Source: Lachnospiraceae bacterium
GTDB lineage: Bacteria > Bacillota > Clostridia > Lachnospirales > Lachnospiraceae
DNA: 64,000 nucleotides
Direction of reading: 5' to 3'
Assembly (NCBI GenBank): GCA_024684215.1
Contig: JAIKXH010000124.1
Location: 1 to 64,000 of the forward strand
The notes below the pieces were generated by a model. The model made no database searches. It had not been told where the DNA came from and saw only the letters and a program-made list of their open reading frames with translations. Of this stretch, positions 1-8,927 are shown one piece after another (within the stretch, counting starts at the first letter, position 1; each line of letters starts with the position of its first letter). Position numbers and translations under genes: made by a program.

Positions 1-1
1 G

Positions 2-1018
2 GCTTGTTCGCTTTTACCGGAAGACGAGGAAAAGTATCAGCTTACCTTGTCCGGAGTGGAGACGGAAATCGAATACGAACTGGCTCAGGTTACAAAAGGA
101 GATGTAGTACTCACAAAAAAATTATATGCTCTTTATCAGGAAGAAAACGGCGAGGAACTCTCATTCGGTGTAGACGGGCGAGAGGTGGAAGCCGTTTTTG
201 TCGTTAAAGGAGAGGAAGTTAAAAAAGGCACGCTTTTATGCAAACTTGCAAGCGACGACCTTGAGGAAGAAAAGGCAAAACTAAGCTATACCATAAACCG
301 AAACAAAATGCTTATTGATCAAGCCAAGGAACTTATGGAATATGACAAAGAAAAACTTGCGGAGAGAAAGCTCAGTAGCATTGATTACAACAATGCGATT
401 TACGATCTTGAAAAAGCACTGTCTGATGAGTGCGAAAGCTATGAGGATGCCATAGCGGTAGCTGCTTTAAAGCTTTCCGAGATAAATGAAAAGCTAAAAG
501 GATGTAAGCTGTATGCCGGTATGGACGGAACGGTATCATATATCAGTGCGGCGCTTACTTCGGGAAACAACAATTATTCCAAGGATATGACTGTAATGAG
601 AATAGTTGACACGTCAAGGTGCGTTTTTGCCTTAGAGACTGAGGACTATAAAGATTATCCGGAATTTTTTGCCGAAGGAAATACCGTGGTTTTAACCAAC
701 AATTCAGGTGAGGAATATCCGACTACCGTTCTTCCTGTAAATGAAGAAACAGGAGAAATGACACTTGAGCTAAACGAATTGGATGACAGATTAACCATTG
801 GTACCAGACTGTTTTGCATAATTACGGTAGACGAAAAAAAGAATGTTTTGAGATTGCCGCCGGCAGCAGTACACCAGGCGATGGATACTTACTATGTATA
901 CAAGACCGATGAGAGCGGACTTAAACAGATCCAATATGTTTCAGTCGGACTTGTCGGCGACGATATGGTGGAAATAACCGATGGATTAAAGGAGGGAGAC
1001 GTAGTTGTTAAGAAGTAA
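2..1018 (+). CDS. Membrane-fusion (HlyD/RND-type) adaptor lipoprotein, 5' partial
   Basis: The frame is open to the window edge and 338 residues are visible. It starts ACSLLPEDEE, so the Ala-Cys is probably the end of a lipobox and only the signal peptide is missing. A charged helical hairpin (about residues 85-155) is followed by a barrel-like half and the closing ITDGLKEGDVVV, the usual end of efflux adaptor (MFP) proteins. By family it should link a MacB/FtsX-type ABC exporter to its substrate on the outer face of the membrane. It is the first of three similar adaptors in a row; its last 14 nt overlap the next gene. An ATPase is expected upstream, outside the window. The adaptor family is fairly sure; the substrate is unknown. 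Confidence 0.75.
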   Translation, partial: ACSLLPEDEEKYQLTLSGVETEIEYELAQVTKGDVVLTKKLYALYQEENGEELSFGVDGREVEAVFVVKGEEVKKGTLLCKLASDDLEEEKAKLSYTINRNKMLIDQAKELMEYDKEKLAERKLSSIDYNNAIYDLEKALSDECESYEDAIAVAALKLSEINEKLKGCKLYAGMDGTVSYISAALTSGNNNYSKDMTVMRIVDTSRCVFALETEDYKDYPEFFAEGNTVVLTNNSGEEYPTTVLPVNEETGEMTLELNELDDRLTIGTRLFCIITVDEKKNVLRLPPAAVHQAMDTYYVYKTDESGLKQIQYVSVGLVGDDMVEITDGLKEGDVVVKK

Positions 1019-2045
1019 GATGTTTTTTTTAAGCGTTATCGCCTCCCTTGCACTTGTTTTACCGGGATGCGCTCAGAGCGAAAGTACTGAGGCTGCGCCG
1101 GAGCTTTTAGAGCCTGCGATGGGAACCGAGAATACTGCGTTAGCCGAATACGGCACTGTTTACGTATATAACGGATATACAAGCACTGTGATTCCAAAGA
1201 CGGAGGAATTGTCGTTTTCGGACGGTGGAGAACTAAAAGAAATATATGTAACCATCGGTGAAAAGGTTACCGAAGGTCAGGTGCTGGCCGATTTAAAAAA
1301 CAGTTCTGAAGCGTACGATGAACTGGTTAAAAAACTTAAGGATATGCAGGCGGAAAATGCGGCAGCTGCCAGACAAAGACAGATTGAAATTGAGATTATG
1401 AAGATTAATCTTCAGGATTTTACGAGGCAGGCACTTATCGACAGGCAGAAAAACGAGCTCGCGGCTTTAGATGAGAATTATCTGAAAGGACTTATAGCCA
1501 CTGAAAAAGAAAAACTTTCTGCCAGTACGATAGTAGCGCCTTTTGACGGAGAAATAGTTGCGGTCGGAACTAATAAAAGGGGCGAATATATTGATGAAGG
1601 CGTGCCTTTCATAGTTATTGCGTCAAACAGCGAATGTTTTGTATATTGCGATTATATATCCGAAAAGGCTATAGAGCTTTATGACAAAACGGTTGCAATA
1701 ATAGACGGCGATGAATTTGAAATAACCTATGTGCCGTACGGCGAAGGTGTTATTACCAAACTTATGGCCGACGAGGAAGACTATTATTCAATATTTAAGG
1801 TTGAGAGGGGAGGAACGGCTCTTATCGGACTTCCCGCGAGTATCGGGCTTGTAAAAAATGTAAGAGAGAACGTCCTCAGAGTACCGGTTAAAGCCGTACA
1901 TAAAGAAAACGGTACCAGCTATGTATATGTCGACAATAACGGTACAAGGCAGGCAGTTAGCGTTAAAACCGGTGTTATGGGACTTATGTACGCCGAGATA
2001 ACCGAAGGTTTAAAGGAAGGAGATGTTGTATATGTTGCGGATTAA
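1005..2045 (+). CDS. Membrane-fusion adaptor lipoprotein (second of three)
   Basis: 346 residues with a lipoprotein signal (hydrophobic stretch ending LPGC at about residue 22). A lipoyl-like beta segment, a coiled-coil hairpin (about 105-165) and the closing ITEGLKEGDVVY match membrane-fusion adaptors. The start is taken as TTG at 1005: an AAGGAGGG ribosome site at 989-996 lies 8 nt before it, whereas the ATG at 1020 would be 24 nt away. The gene overlaps the first adaptor by 14 nt and the third by 14 nt, so the three are probably translationally coupled. Its exported substrate cannot be told from the sequence. Confidence 0.75.
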   Translation: MLRSKMFFLSVIASLALVLPGCAQSESTEAAPELLEPAMGTENTALAEYGTVYVYNGYTSTVIPKTEELSFSDGGELKEIYVTIGEKVTEGQVLADLKNSSEAYDELVKKLKDMQAENAAAARQRQIEIEIMKINLQDFTRQALIDRQKNELAALDENYLKGLIATEKEKLSASTIVAPFDGEIVAVGTNKRGEYIDEGVPFIVIASNSECFVYCDYISEKAIELYDKTVAIIDGDEFEITYVPYGEGVITKLMADEEDYYSIFKVERGGTALIGLPASIGLVKNVRENVLRVPVKAVHKENGTSYVYVDNNGTRQAVSVKTGVMGLMYAEITEGLKEGDVVYVAD

Positions 2046-3087
2046 AAAAGTAGCTCCTTTCTGCCTCGCGATAGCCATTTCTCTTACCGGTGTTATGAAC
2101 GCTTCTGCTATAACGCCGTCAACAAGGATTCTTTCAAAAGAGGATTTAGTTCTTACGGCGGAAACCGGTGTTAATCTTTGTTACACCGAGTACGCGGACA
2201 TAAAATACGAGTCTGACTATTCGGATGCTTCATATGTACAGACACTCGTAACAAAAGGTACATATGTAAACGAAGGCGATCCCATAATCGAAATCTACGG
2301 AAATGTTGATAAGGCGGATATTTTAGAAGCAGAGCTCAAATTAAAAAGAGCCCGTGAGGACTATAACGATTTAGCAGATGAGAAAACCGAAAATGTCAGG
2401 GAAACGCAGGAATTTATAGACAAGATGTATGGCTGGGGTGCCGAGGAACAGATTAAAGTAGGTGAGCTTAGGATGGAGGGAGTAAATATAAAATATGATG
2501 CTCTTCTTGCTAAGCAACAGGCTGTTATAGATGACCTCGTAAAAACGCTTAAAGACATGTATAAAAACAGAGATACCACGTATATCACAGCACCTATAAG
2601 CGGAGAGATCGCTTCCGTAGAGTTTCTTCATAGGGATGATGTATTAAAGGATGGACAGGTTTTGGGAACCATTTATAAAGCTGAAAATGCTTTATATCAG
2701 ACCAACGATTCGGGGAATATGTTTTGGTACGGAATGAAGGTTACTCTGGATGATTATCACGGAAATACCTATGAGGGAAGAGTTGTTTCATGCAAGAATC
2801 CTACCCTTACATCCAAGATTACCTCTGATACGGCTTATATCAAGATTGAAGGAGAACTTCCGGAAACCTTGCCGCTTAGGCTTGGGGCAACTTATGAAAC
2901 GGTATCTTTTAAAAATGTAATTGTTTTAAGTGCAAACGAGTATCATAAGGATGAGTACGGAAGTTATGTTTTGGAAGTTACTGACAGAGGAAATATAAGG
3001 CATTATTTCACGGCGGGAAGAACCATATCCGGAAAAACCGTCGCACTTGACGGGCTTTATGAAGGCATGGAAATAATTACCAGATAA
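2032..3087 (+). CDS. Membrane-fusion adaptor-like secreted protein (third of three)
   Basis: 351 residues with an N-terminal signal peptide (MLRIKKVAPFCL, then a hydrophobic run ending near MNASA) and no lipobox cysteine, unlike the two genes before it. Paired beta segments surround a helical hairpin (about residues 90-180), as in membrane-fusion adaptors; the end (LDGLYEGMEIITR) is a diverged form of the family ending. ATG 2032 is preferred over ATG 2023 because AAGGAG at 2017-2022 is 9 nt from it. It overlaps the previous gene by 14 nt and is followed, after 42 nt, by the permease gene. Assignment rests on family resemblance and context. Confidence 0.65.
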   Translation: MLRIKKVAPFCLAIAISLTGVMNASAITPSTRILSKEDLVLTAETGVNLCYTEYADIKYESDYSDASYVQTLVTKGTYVNEGDPIIEIYGNVDKADILEAELKLKRAREDYNDLADEKTENVRETQEFIDKMYGWGAEEQIKVGELRMEGVNIKYDALLAKQQAVIDDLVKTLKDMYKNRDTTYITAPISGEIASVEFLHRDDVLKDGQVLGTIYKAENALYQTNDSGNMFWYGMKVTLDDYHGNTYEGRVVSCKNPTLTSKITSDTAYIKIEGELPETLPLRLGATYETVSFKNVIVLSANEYHKDEYGSYVLEVTDRGNIRHYFTAGRTISGKTVALDGLYEGMEIITR

Positions 3088-3129
3088 ATAATTAATTTTT
3101 AACGGGTTTTTCAATATAGGAGATAGATT

Positions 3130-5919
3130 TTGTTTCACATAATGCTACAAAAGCTTTTGCATAAGAAGTGGATGATGCTTTGCATGGTACTTGGAAATGT
3201 TCTGCTGATTGCAATAGCATGTGCATACCCGATGTTTAGGGATGCATCACTTACAAGAATGCTTAAGGATGAATTTGTTTCTTACGAAAAAAGAACCAAT
3301 AAAGATTCATCGGTTATAAGCATCACGGGAAAGCTTAGAAAAAAAGGAAATACAAAAGGATACGAGTGGTCAAAGGATAAGGCGGAAAATCTTTTAAACG
3401 ATATGCAGCTCGATGGGGGACTCCTCTTAAAGTACAATTATCTGCAAACCACATCCGCGACACCCACCGTAATGAGGGAGAGTAGCTTAAAGGACGGCAG
3501 ATATACGCTCTGCAGTATGGACGGACTGCAGGATAACATCGAACTCATAAGCGGAGATATGTTTTCCGGTGAAATCATAGACGGGGATACCATAGAAGTT
3601 ATGGTGACGATAAACTGCTTTGTGAGAATGGAGCTTTTGGTGGGCGAAGAACTGGAGTTTAAATATATTAAACTTCCAAACGGTAATCCGCTAAAAGTAA
3701 AGGTCTGCGGCGTGTTTGCTCCCTTAGAGGAAGCAGCCGATTATTGGCAAAAGGATGTCAATCTGCTTTCAAGCGATTTCTTCGTAATGGATACTCTCTA
3801 TAATGAGATATTCCTTGACAATCCTTTGGATTACGATCAAAACACCACATGGTATATCGGATTTGACTATACTACACTTACATACGATAAAGTTGATAAG
3901 CTTCTTGGCGATACTTACATGCTTTTAGACGAATCGTCGGAGTACGGTGAGGTTGAAAGGCCTGCTTATCTGAAGTTTTTGGAAAACTATCTTGTAAACG
4001 AGAAAAAGATTCAGGCAACGCTTATTATTTTGCAGGTTCCGGTGCTTGTACTTTTGCTTGCATTCATATATATGATTTCAGGACAAATGTACAGTATGGA
4101 ACAAAACGAGATATCTGTAATGATGAGCCGAGGAGCAAGCAAGGGTCAGATACTTTCGCTTTATTTAATGCAATCCGTGCTTGTAAGCGCTATAGGATGC
4201 GTTATAGGCCTTCCGCTTGGAGCGCTTTTGTGCAGAGCTCTGGGCTCGGCAAGTGCATTTTTGGAGTTTAGCGGCAGAAGAGCTTTATCTGTAACCATAA
4301 CCCCCGGGGTACTTATCTATATGGCGGGAGCGGCGGTCCTTTCAGTACTTATGGGAGTATTGCCATCGGTTATAGGAAGCAGAGGCTCCATCGTAAAGAC
4401 TCTTGCATCAAGAGCAAGGAACAAGACGCCTCTTTGGCAGAAATTATTCTTGGATGTAATATTCCTTGGTGTATCCATATATGGATATTACAATTTTTCA
4501 AGACATAAGGATGCTCTTGAGGCCAGCGTACTAGCGGGGGAATCATTAGACCCTCTTTTGTATTTGAGTTCCTCTTTGTTTATACTCGGAGCGGCGATGC
4601 TTATGCTCAGGCTCATTCCGCTACTTGTCAGGCTTATAAACCGCATAGGAGAGAGAACATGGCCGGCGTTTGTTTATGCATCATTTTGTGAAATAATCAG
4701 AAGTGTTAAGAAACAGTACTTTATTATGATTTTCCTTATCCTTACCGCATCACTGGGAATATTTAACACCACTGTGGCAAGGACGATTGCCTCCAATAAC
4801 GAGAGAAATCTTGAGTATAAAGCCGGTGCGGATATTGTATTAAAGGAAACATGGGCCAACAATAAATATATAGTGGCCATGGATTCGGATATTCCTCTTG
4901 TATATACGGAGCCTGACTTTGGAAAGTATGAAATGTTATCCTGTGTAGATAAAGCGGCAAGAGTTTACGAGGATGATATGGCAACCTTCAAGGGCGATTA
5001 TATTAAGGTGATGGGAATTAATACCAAGGAATTCGGTGAGGCCACAGCACTACCCGCAAATCTCCTTGAAAAGCACTATTACGACTATCTCAATGCCATG
5101 AGTTATGAGACAAATCTGATACTTGCTTCATCGAGCTTCAGGGATGTTTTGGAATACGGAGTGGGAGACAGCATAACATATAAACTCTCAGGTGAAGAGG
5201 TAACCGGAGTTATAGCGGATTTTGTTGAATATTTCCCCGGATTTGAAAATCAGATTACTGCGTATAATGCGGACGGAACCGTATATAAAAAGACGCAGTA
5301 TCTTATAGTCGCACATTTGTCTGAACTTCAGGGTGCAATAGGCGTTAAGCCATACAAAGTATGGATAAAACTAAAAGATGGTGCAAACGCCGATGAGCTG
5401 TATGACTATATAAGGGATAACGGAATAAAGGTTTCTGAGTTTGAAGACCTTTCACTTGAAATAGAGGATATGAAATCCGATACACTTTTCCAGGGGACAA
5501 ACGGAATCCTTACCCTGAGCTTTATGGTTATTTTGGTTCTTTGTTTTATAGGTTACCTGATATATTGGACACTGACGATCTCCTCGAGAGAGCTTTTGCT
5601 GGGTGTACTCCGCGCAATGGGTATGTCAAAAAACGAAGTGTTCGGTATGCTTATAATAGAGCAGTTTTTCTCTGCAATAATTCCGCTAGCCTGTGGCGCC
5701 GGAATAGGAATACTTTCTTCGAAGCTTTTTGTTCCGCTTATTCAGATCGCGTACTGCGGAGGAAATATGATCCTGCCGTTAAAGCTTGTTACCCTTCCGG
5801 GAGATATGATACGAATGTTTGTGATAATCATAGTCATGATACTTGCTTGCTTTATAGTACTTGCCAGACAGGTTTCCGGACTGAAGATATCTCAGGCTCT
5901 TAAACTGGGAGAGGACTAA
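3130..5919 (+). CDS. FtsX-type ABC transporter permease
   Basis: 929 residues. There is one membrane helix near the N-terminus, a large extracytoplasmic domain (about 40-285), three or four helices (about 290-420), further helices (about 435-545), a second extracytoplasmic domain (about 550-790) and a closing set of helices (about 790-915). This duplicated MacB/FtsX layout is typical of mechanotransmitting ABC permeases of Gram-positive bacteria. The sequence QNEISVMMSRGASKGQ resembles the coupling segment after the first FtsX helix. The start is TTG 3130, with AGGAG at 3118-3122 placed 7 nt before it. No ATPase gene is visible; it probably lies upstream of the window. It likely exports or extracts a peptide or lipid together with the three adaptors. 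Confidence 0.8.
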   Translation: MFHIMLQKLLHKKWMMLCMVLGNVLLIAIACAYPMFRDASLTRMLKDEFVSYEKRTNKDSSVISITGKLRKKGNTKGYEWSKDKAENLLNDMQLDGGLLLKYNYLQTTSATPTVMRESSLKDGRYTLCSMDGLQDNIELISGDMFSGEIIDGDTIEVMVTINCFVRMELLVGEELEFKYIKLPNGNPLKVKVCGVFAPLEEAADYWQKDVNLLSSDFFVMDTLYNEIFLDNPLDYDQNTTWYIGFDYTTLTYDKVDKLLGDTYMLLDESSEYGEVERPAYLKFLENYLVNEKKIQATLIILQVPVLVLLLAFIYMISGQMYSMEQNEISVMMSRGASKGQILSLYLMQSVLVSAIGCVIGLPLGALLCRALGSASAFLEFSGRRALSVTITPGVLIYMAGAAVLSVLMGVLPSVIGSRGSIVKTLASRARNKTPLWQKLFLDVIFLGVSIYGYYNFSRHKDALEASVLAGESLDPLLYLSSSLFILGAAMLMLRLIPLLVRLINRIGERTWPAFVYASFCEIIRSVKKQYFIMIFLILTASLGIFNTTVARTIASNNERNLEYKAGADIVLKETWANNKYIVAMDSDIPLVYTEPDFGKYEMLSCVDKAARVYEDDMATFKGDYIKVMGINTKEFGEATALPANLLEKHYYDYLNAMSYETNLILASSSFRDVLEYGVGDSITYKLSGEEVTGVIADFVEYFPGFENQITAYNADGTVYKKTQYLIVAHLSELQGAIGVKPYKVWIKLKDGANADELYDYIRDNGIKVSEFEDLSLEIEDMKSDTLFQGTNGILTLSFMVILVLCFIGYLIYWTLTISSRELLLGVLRAMGMSKNEVFGMLIIEQFFSAIIPLACGAGIGILSSKLFVPLIQIAYCGGNMILPLKLVTLPGDMIRMFVIIIVMILACFIVLARQVSGLKISQALKLGED

Positions 5920-5986
5920 AAAGTACCGGAGTGTTTTCAAGTTCGTAATAAGGAGAAATACATAATCTCAATAAGCGAGAGATAAC

Positions 5987-6034
5987 AGACCAAATAAAAA
6001 ACAAAATAATAGACCAAATAAAAAACAAAATAAA
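5987..6034 (+). repeat. 24-bp tandem repeat, two copies
   Basis: Copies at 5987-6010 and 6011-6034 differ only in the last base. Each is A-rich and begins AGACCAAAT. The pair sits about 70 nt after the permease stop and directly before the terminator hairpin. Confidence 0.85.
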
Positions 6035-6080
6035 AAAACAGGCGATAGAGTAAGTAATTACTTTACCGTCTGTTTTTGTA
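6034..6080. terminator. Bidirectional intrinsic terminator
   Basis: A roughly 20-bp imperfect stem (AAAAACAGGCGATAGAGTAA pairing with its near-complement at 6058-6077, including G-U pairs) has a 4-nt loop, with A-rich and T-rich flanks. It lies between the convergent permease gene and the minus-strand lipoprotein gene and can serve both. Confidence 0.75.
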
Positions 6081-6140
6081 TGTTATGACATCTTGTTATA
6101 TGTCACTAAATGTTTAAATCAATAAATGTTACGTGATTAT

Positions 6141-7262
6141 TTATTTCTGTCTGGTATAAAAAGTATAATACGTAGGTGCACATGCTGCGGTGATTTTTTC
6201 GTCAATTCCGTAGGATGATAAGATATCGTCTGTCATTTTGATGATATCATCATGTGAGCAGATTTTTAATCCGTATTCAGAACACTTTGTCATGTAATCA
6301 TCATCGGGCATTACACCGTTTGAAACAGCATCATAGAAAACATAGTATTTGTTTTTTACAAGCTCTTCATAATAGGTTTCGTAGTCCTCGTCGGCATTTT
6401 GCTCTCTGAAATCTTCAAATGAGTATGCATCGCAGGTATAGTCTTCGGAATACTCCATATTCGCAGGAACAAGATCGTCTATCCAGCTTATGGGAAGAGC
6501 ATCCATGGGAATTATGGGAGTGCTGAGTCCTGAATAAGTTGTGCATGAGAAGAGCCTGTATGTCTCACCGTCGGAAGATATAAATGAAGATGAGGAGTAA
6601 TATATAGCAGCTCCGCCGCTACCGTCCTCTATGATGTATCCGGCATAGTTGATATTGGTATTTGAACGGTAGAATGTCTGCTTTGCACAGATAAGGGTGA
6701 GTTCGTCAAACATAGGGCGAATAACAAGATAATCGATAAGCTGTTCGGAGTATTCCTCACCTCTGTCGTAAGTAAGTTTAAGCAAAAGCTCGGGTTCGCC
6801 GTTTAAGCAGCAATCAATGAATGCATACTCCGCAGAAACAAGGTCTGAGGGAAGAGAATCTGTGTCAAGTCCCTCTTTGTGTCCGTCCAGGAGATCTTCA
6901 TATGAATATGTACCGTCATTAAAATACTGAGTGGCGTTTACATATACATTTTCATTTCCCAAAAGAAAGTTTTTGTATCTTTCGATTGAAGCAAGAGCGG
7001 TTTCTGAGGTGAAAGCTGAAGTGTCAGCCTCGTCAAAGACTGAAGTGCCTGAATCTGCTGCGGGCTCTGAAACGGGCTCTGAGGCAGGCTCGGTTACTTC
7101 TGATTCGGTACTTGATGCGGTATTTGCATCATCCGAAACGTTTTGGTTATCGGTTACGATGGGCTCAGAGGGTAATTCCTGAGAGCTGTCTTTTGCGCTG
7201 CAACCTGAAAGAACAGCAATAAGTGCAGATGAAAGAATTAATGCTAATAATCTTTTTTTCAT
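6141..7262 (-). CDS. Uncharacterised lipoprotein
   Basis: 373 residues with a lipoprotein signal peptide (MKKRLLALILSS, lipobox LSGC). A low-complexity Ser/Glu/Pro linker (about 25-75, including EPASEPVSEPAA) precedes a folded region (about 85-373) rich in Tyr, Asp and Glu with several Cys. I recognise no family; the layout of signal, acidic linker and globular domain is common for surface lipoproteins in Lachnospiraceae. An AAAGGAGAG ribosome site lies 7 nt before the ATG. It is a single-gene unit, convergent with the permease operon and divergent from glyA. Confidence 0.7.
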   Translation of the reverse strand: MKKRLLALILSSALIAVLSGCSAKDSSQELPSEPIVTDNQNVSDDANTASSTESEVTEPASEPVSEPAADSGTSVFDEADTSAFTSETALASIERYKNFLLGNENVYVNATQYFNDGTYSYEDLLDGHKEGLDTDSLPSDLVSAEYAFIDCCLNGEPELLLKLTYDRGEEYSEQLIDYLVIRPMFDELTLICAKQTFYRSNTNINYAGYIIEDGSGGAAIYYSSSSFISSDGETYRLFSCTTYSGLSTPIIPMDALPISWIDDLVPANMEYSEDYTCDAYSFEDFREQNADEDYETYYEELVKNKYYVFYDAVSNGVMPDDDYMTKCSEYGLKICSHDDIIKMTDDILSSYGIDEKITAACAPTYYTFYTRQK

Positions 7263-7369
7263 GGTTTTTCTCTCCTTTATAAAATGAATATATGTTTAAA
7301 TTTGCACGGTGTCAATCGGCAGCGTACTAAAAATTGTTAATAATTTAGAGTTTTTTTAAAAGATTATTA

Positions 7370-7398
7370 TTGAAAGAAATATATATATAAATTATAAT
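7370..7398 (+). promoter_or_regulatory. SigmaA-type promoter for glyA
   Basis: TTGAAA (7370-7375), a 17-bp spacer and a perfect TATAAT (7393-7398) lie 50 bp upstream of the glyA start. No riboswitch-like fold is apparent in the short leader. Confidence 0.75.
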
Positions 7399-7448
7399 GT
7401 AACCAATTTCGTTTAAAAATTTGCATATTTATGCAAAAGGAGGATTAT

Positions 7449-8690
7449 ATGTATTCACTTGATGAAGTTAGAAACGTTGACCCCGAGATCGCCGAAGCGA
7501 TAGTTGCCGAAACCAACAGACAGCAGGAGCATATTGAACTCATCGCTTCAGAAAACTGGGTAAGCAAGGCAGTTATGGCAGCTATGGGCAGCCCTCTTAC
7601 CAACAAATACGCTGAAGGATATCCCGGAAAGCGTTACTACGGCGGATGCGGATGTGTTGATGTGGTTGAGGATCTTGCAAGAGACCGTGCTATGAAGCTT
7701 TACGGATGTACTTATGCAAATGTACAGCCCCATTCGGGAGCACAGGCTAATCTTGCGGTTCAGTTTGCTCTTTTACAGCCCGGCGATACCGTTATGGGTA
7801 TGAACCTCGATCACGGCGGACACCTTACTCACGGTTCACCCGCTAATATTTCAGGCGCATATTTCCATATTGTTCCTTACGGAGTTAACGACGAAGGCTT
7901 CATCGATTACGATAAAGTAGAAGAAATTGCTAAAGAATGCAAACCCAAGATGATCATCGCAGGCGCTTCCGCATATGCGAGAACCATCGACTTCAAGCGA
8001 TTCAGAGAAATTGCCGATGAGGTCGGAGCTTTCCTTATGGTTGATATGGCTCATATTGCGGGACTTGTGGCAGCAGGACTTCATCCCTCACCCATTCCCT
8101 ATGCGCATGTTACCACCACTACCACTCACAAGACACTTCGCGGACCCAGAGGCGGTATGATCTTATCAAGCGCAGAGTTTGCAGAGGAGCATAAGCTCAA
8201 CAAGGCTGTATTCCCCGGAATCCAGGGCGGCCCTTTGATGCATGTTATCGCTGCAAAGGCTGTTTGCTTCAAGGAGGCACTCGAGCCTTCATTTAAGGAA
8301 TATCAGACACAGATCGTTAAGAATGCTCAGGCTCTTTGCAAGGGACTTCAGAGCCGCGGAATCAAGATCGTATCGGATGGTACCGACAATCACCTTATGC
8401 TTATGGATCTTACTCCTTTCGGACTTACCGGTAAGGAGGTTGAAAAGCTCCTTGATGAGGCACATATCACTGCCAACAAGAACACCATCCCCAACGATCC
8501 CAAGTCACCTTTTGTAACCAGCGGTATCCGTCTCGGAACTCCCGCAGCTACATCAAGAGGACTTAAGGAGGATGACTTCGATAAGGTCGCAGAAGCTATC
8601 GCTCTTGTTGTAAAGGGCGGAGCAGATAAGGTAACAGAAGCCAGAGCAATCATCAAGACTCTTACTGACAAATATCCTTTGAATGCATAA
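7449..8690 (+). CDS. glyA: Serine hydroxymethyltransferase
   Basis: 413 residues, the usual length. The enzyme interconverts serine and glycine with tetrahydrofolate, supplying one-carbon units in the cytoplasm. Visible signatures are IELIASENW near the start, [10 protein letters not shown], the [12 protein letters not shown] stretch and the PLP-binding lysine in [17 protein letters not shown] (about residue 225). The start is ATG 7449, not ATG 7431, because AAAAGGAGGA (7435-7444) sits just upstream of 7449. It has its own promoter and terminator, so it is likely monocistronic. Confidence 0.97.
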   Translation: MYSLDEVRNVDPEIAEAIVAETNRQQEHIELIASENWVSKAVMAAMGSPLTNKYAEGYPGKRYYGGCGCVDVVEDLARDRAMKLYGCTYANVQPHSGAQANLAVQFALLQPGDTVMGMNLDHGGHLTHGSPANISGAYFHIVPYGVNDEGFIDYDKVEEIAKECKPKMIIAGASAYARTIDFKRFREIADEVGAFLMVDMAHIAGLVAAGLHPSPIPYAHVTTTTTHKTLRGPRGGMILSSAEFAEEHKLNKAVFPGIQGGPLMHVIAAKAVCFKEALEPSFKEYQTQIVKNAQALCKGLQSRGIKIVSDGTDNHLMLMDLTPFGLTGKEVEKLLDEAHITANKNTIPNDPKSPFVTSGIRLGTPAATSRGLKEDDFDKVAEAIALVVKGGADKVTEARAIIKTLTDKYPLNA

Positions 8691-8724
8691 ACATCAAATA
8701 TAAAAAAGTTATTACGATAATATT

Positions 8725-8760
8725 GCACCTCTGCGTAGAACGGCAGGGGTGCTTTTTCTT
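8725..8760 (+). terminator. Intrinsic terminator after glyA
   Basis: GCACCTCTGC (8725-8734) pairs with GCAGGGGTGC (8743-8752) around an 8-nt loop, with one G-U pair, followed by a T-rich tail. Confidence 0.85.
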
Positions 8761-8844
8761 TAATATATGAAGAGAAAAGAGGAGAGTATAAATATTTGAA
8801 CAAAAAAAATAAAAAGAAATTGTTAAAAAAGTATATATTTAACA

Positions 8845-8873
8845 TTGTAAAATTTTTATCATTTTGTTATTCT
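8845..8873 (+). promoter_or_regulatory. Putative promoter of the nucleoside-transport operon
   Basis: TTGTAA (8845-8850), a 17-bp spacer and TATTCT (8868-8873). The predicted leader carries a small GTGCC-AAAA-GGCAC hairpin (8892-8905) shortly before the ribosome site. No purine riboswitch signature was seen. Confidence 0.5.
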
Positions 8874-8927
8874 ATCTTTCGTAAAGTAACCGTGCCAAAA
8901 GGCACAGAATTTCAGAGGAGAAAAATT

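Noticed and set aside
7263-7448. Glycine riboswitch before glyA
   Set aside because: No tandem aptamer core is seen and the promoter lies only 50 bp from the start, leaving no room.
8796-8927. N-terminal extension of the BMP lipoprotein from an upstream start
   Set aside because: The signal peptide and ribosome site place the start at 8928; the upstream part is AT-rich leader containing the promoter.
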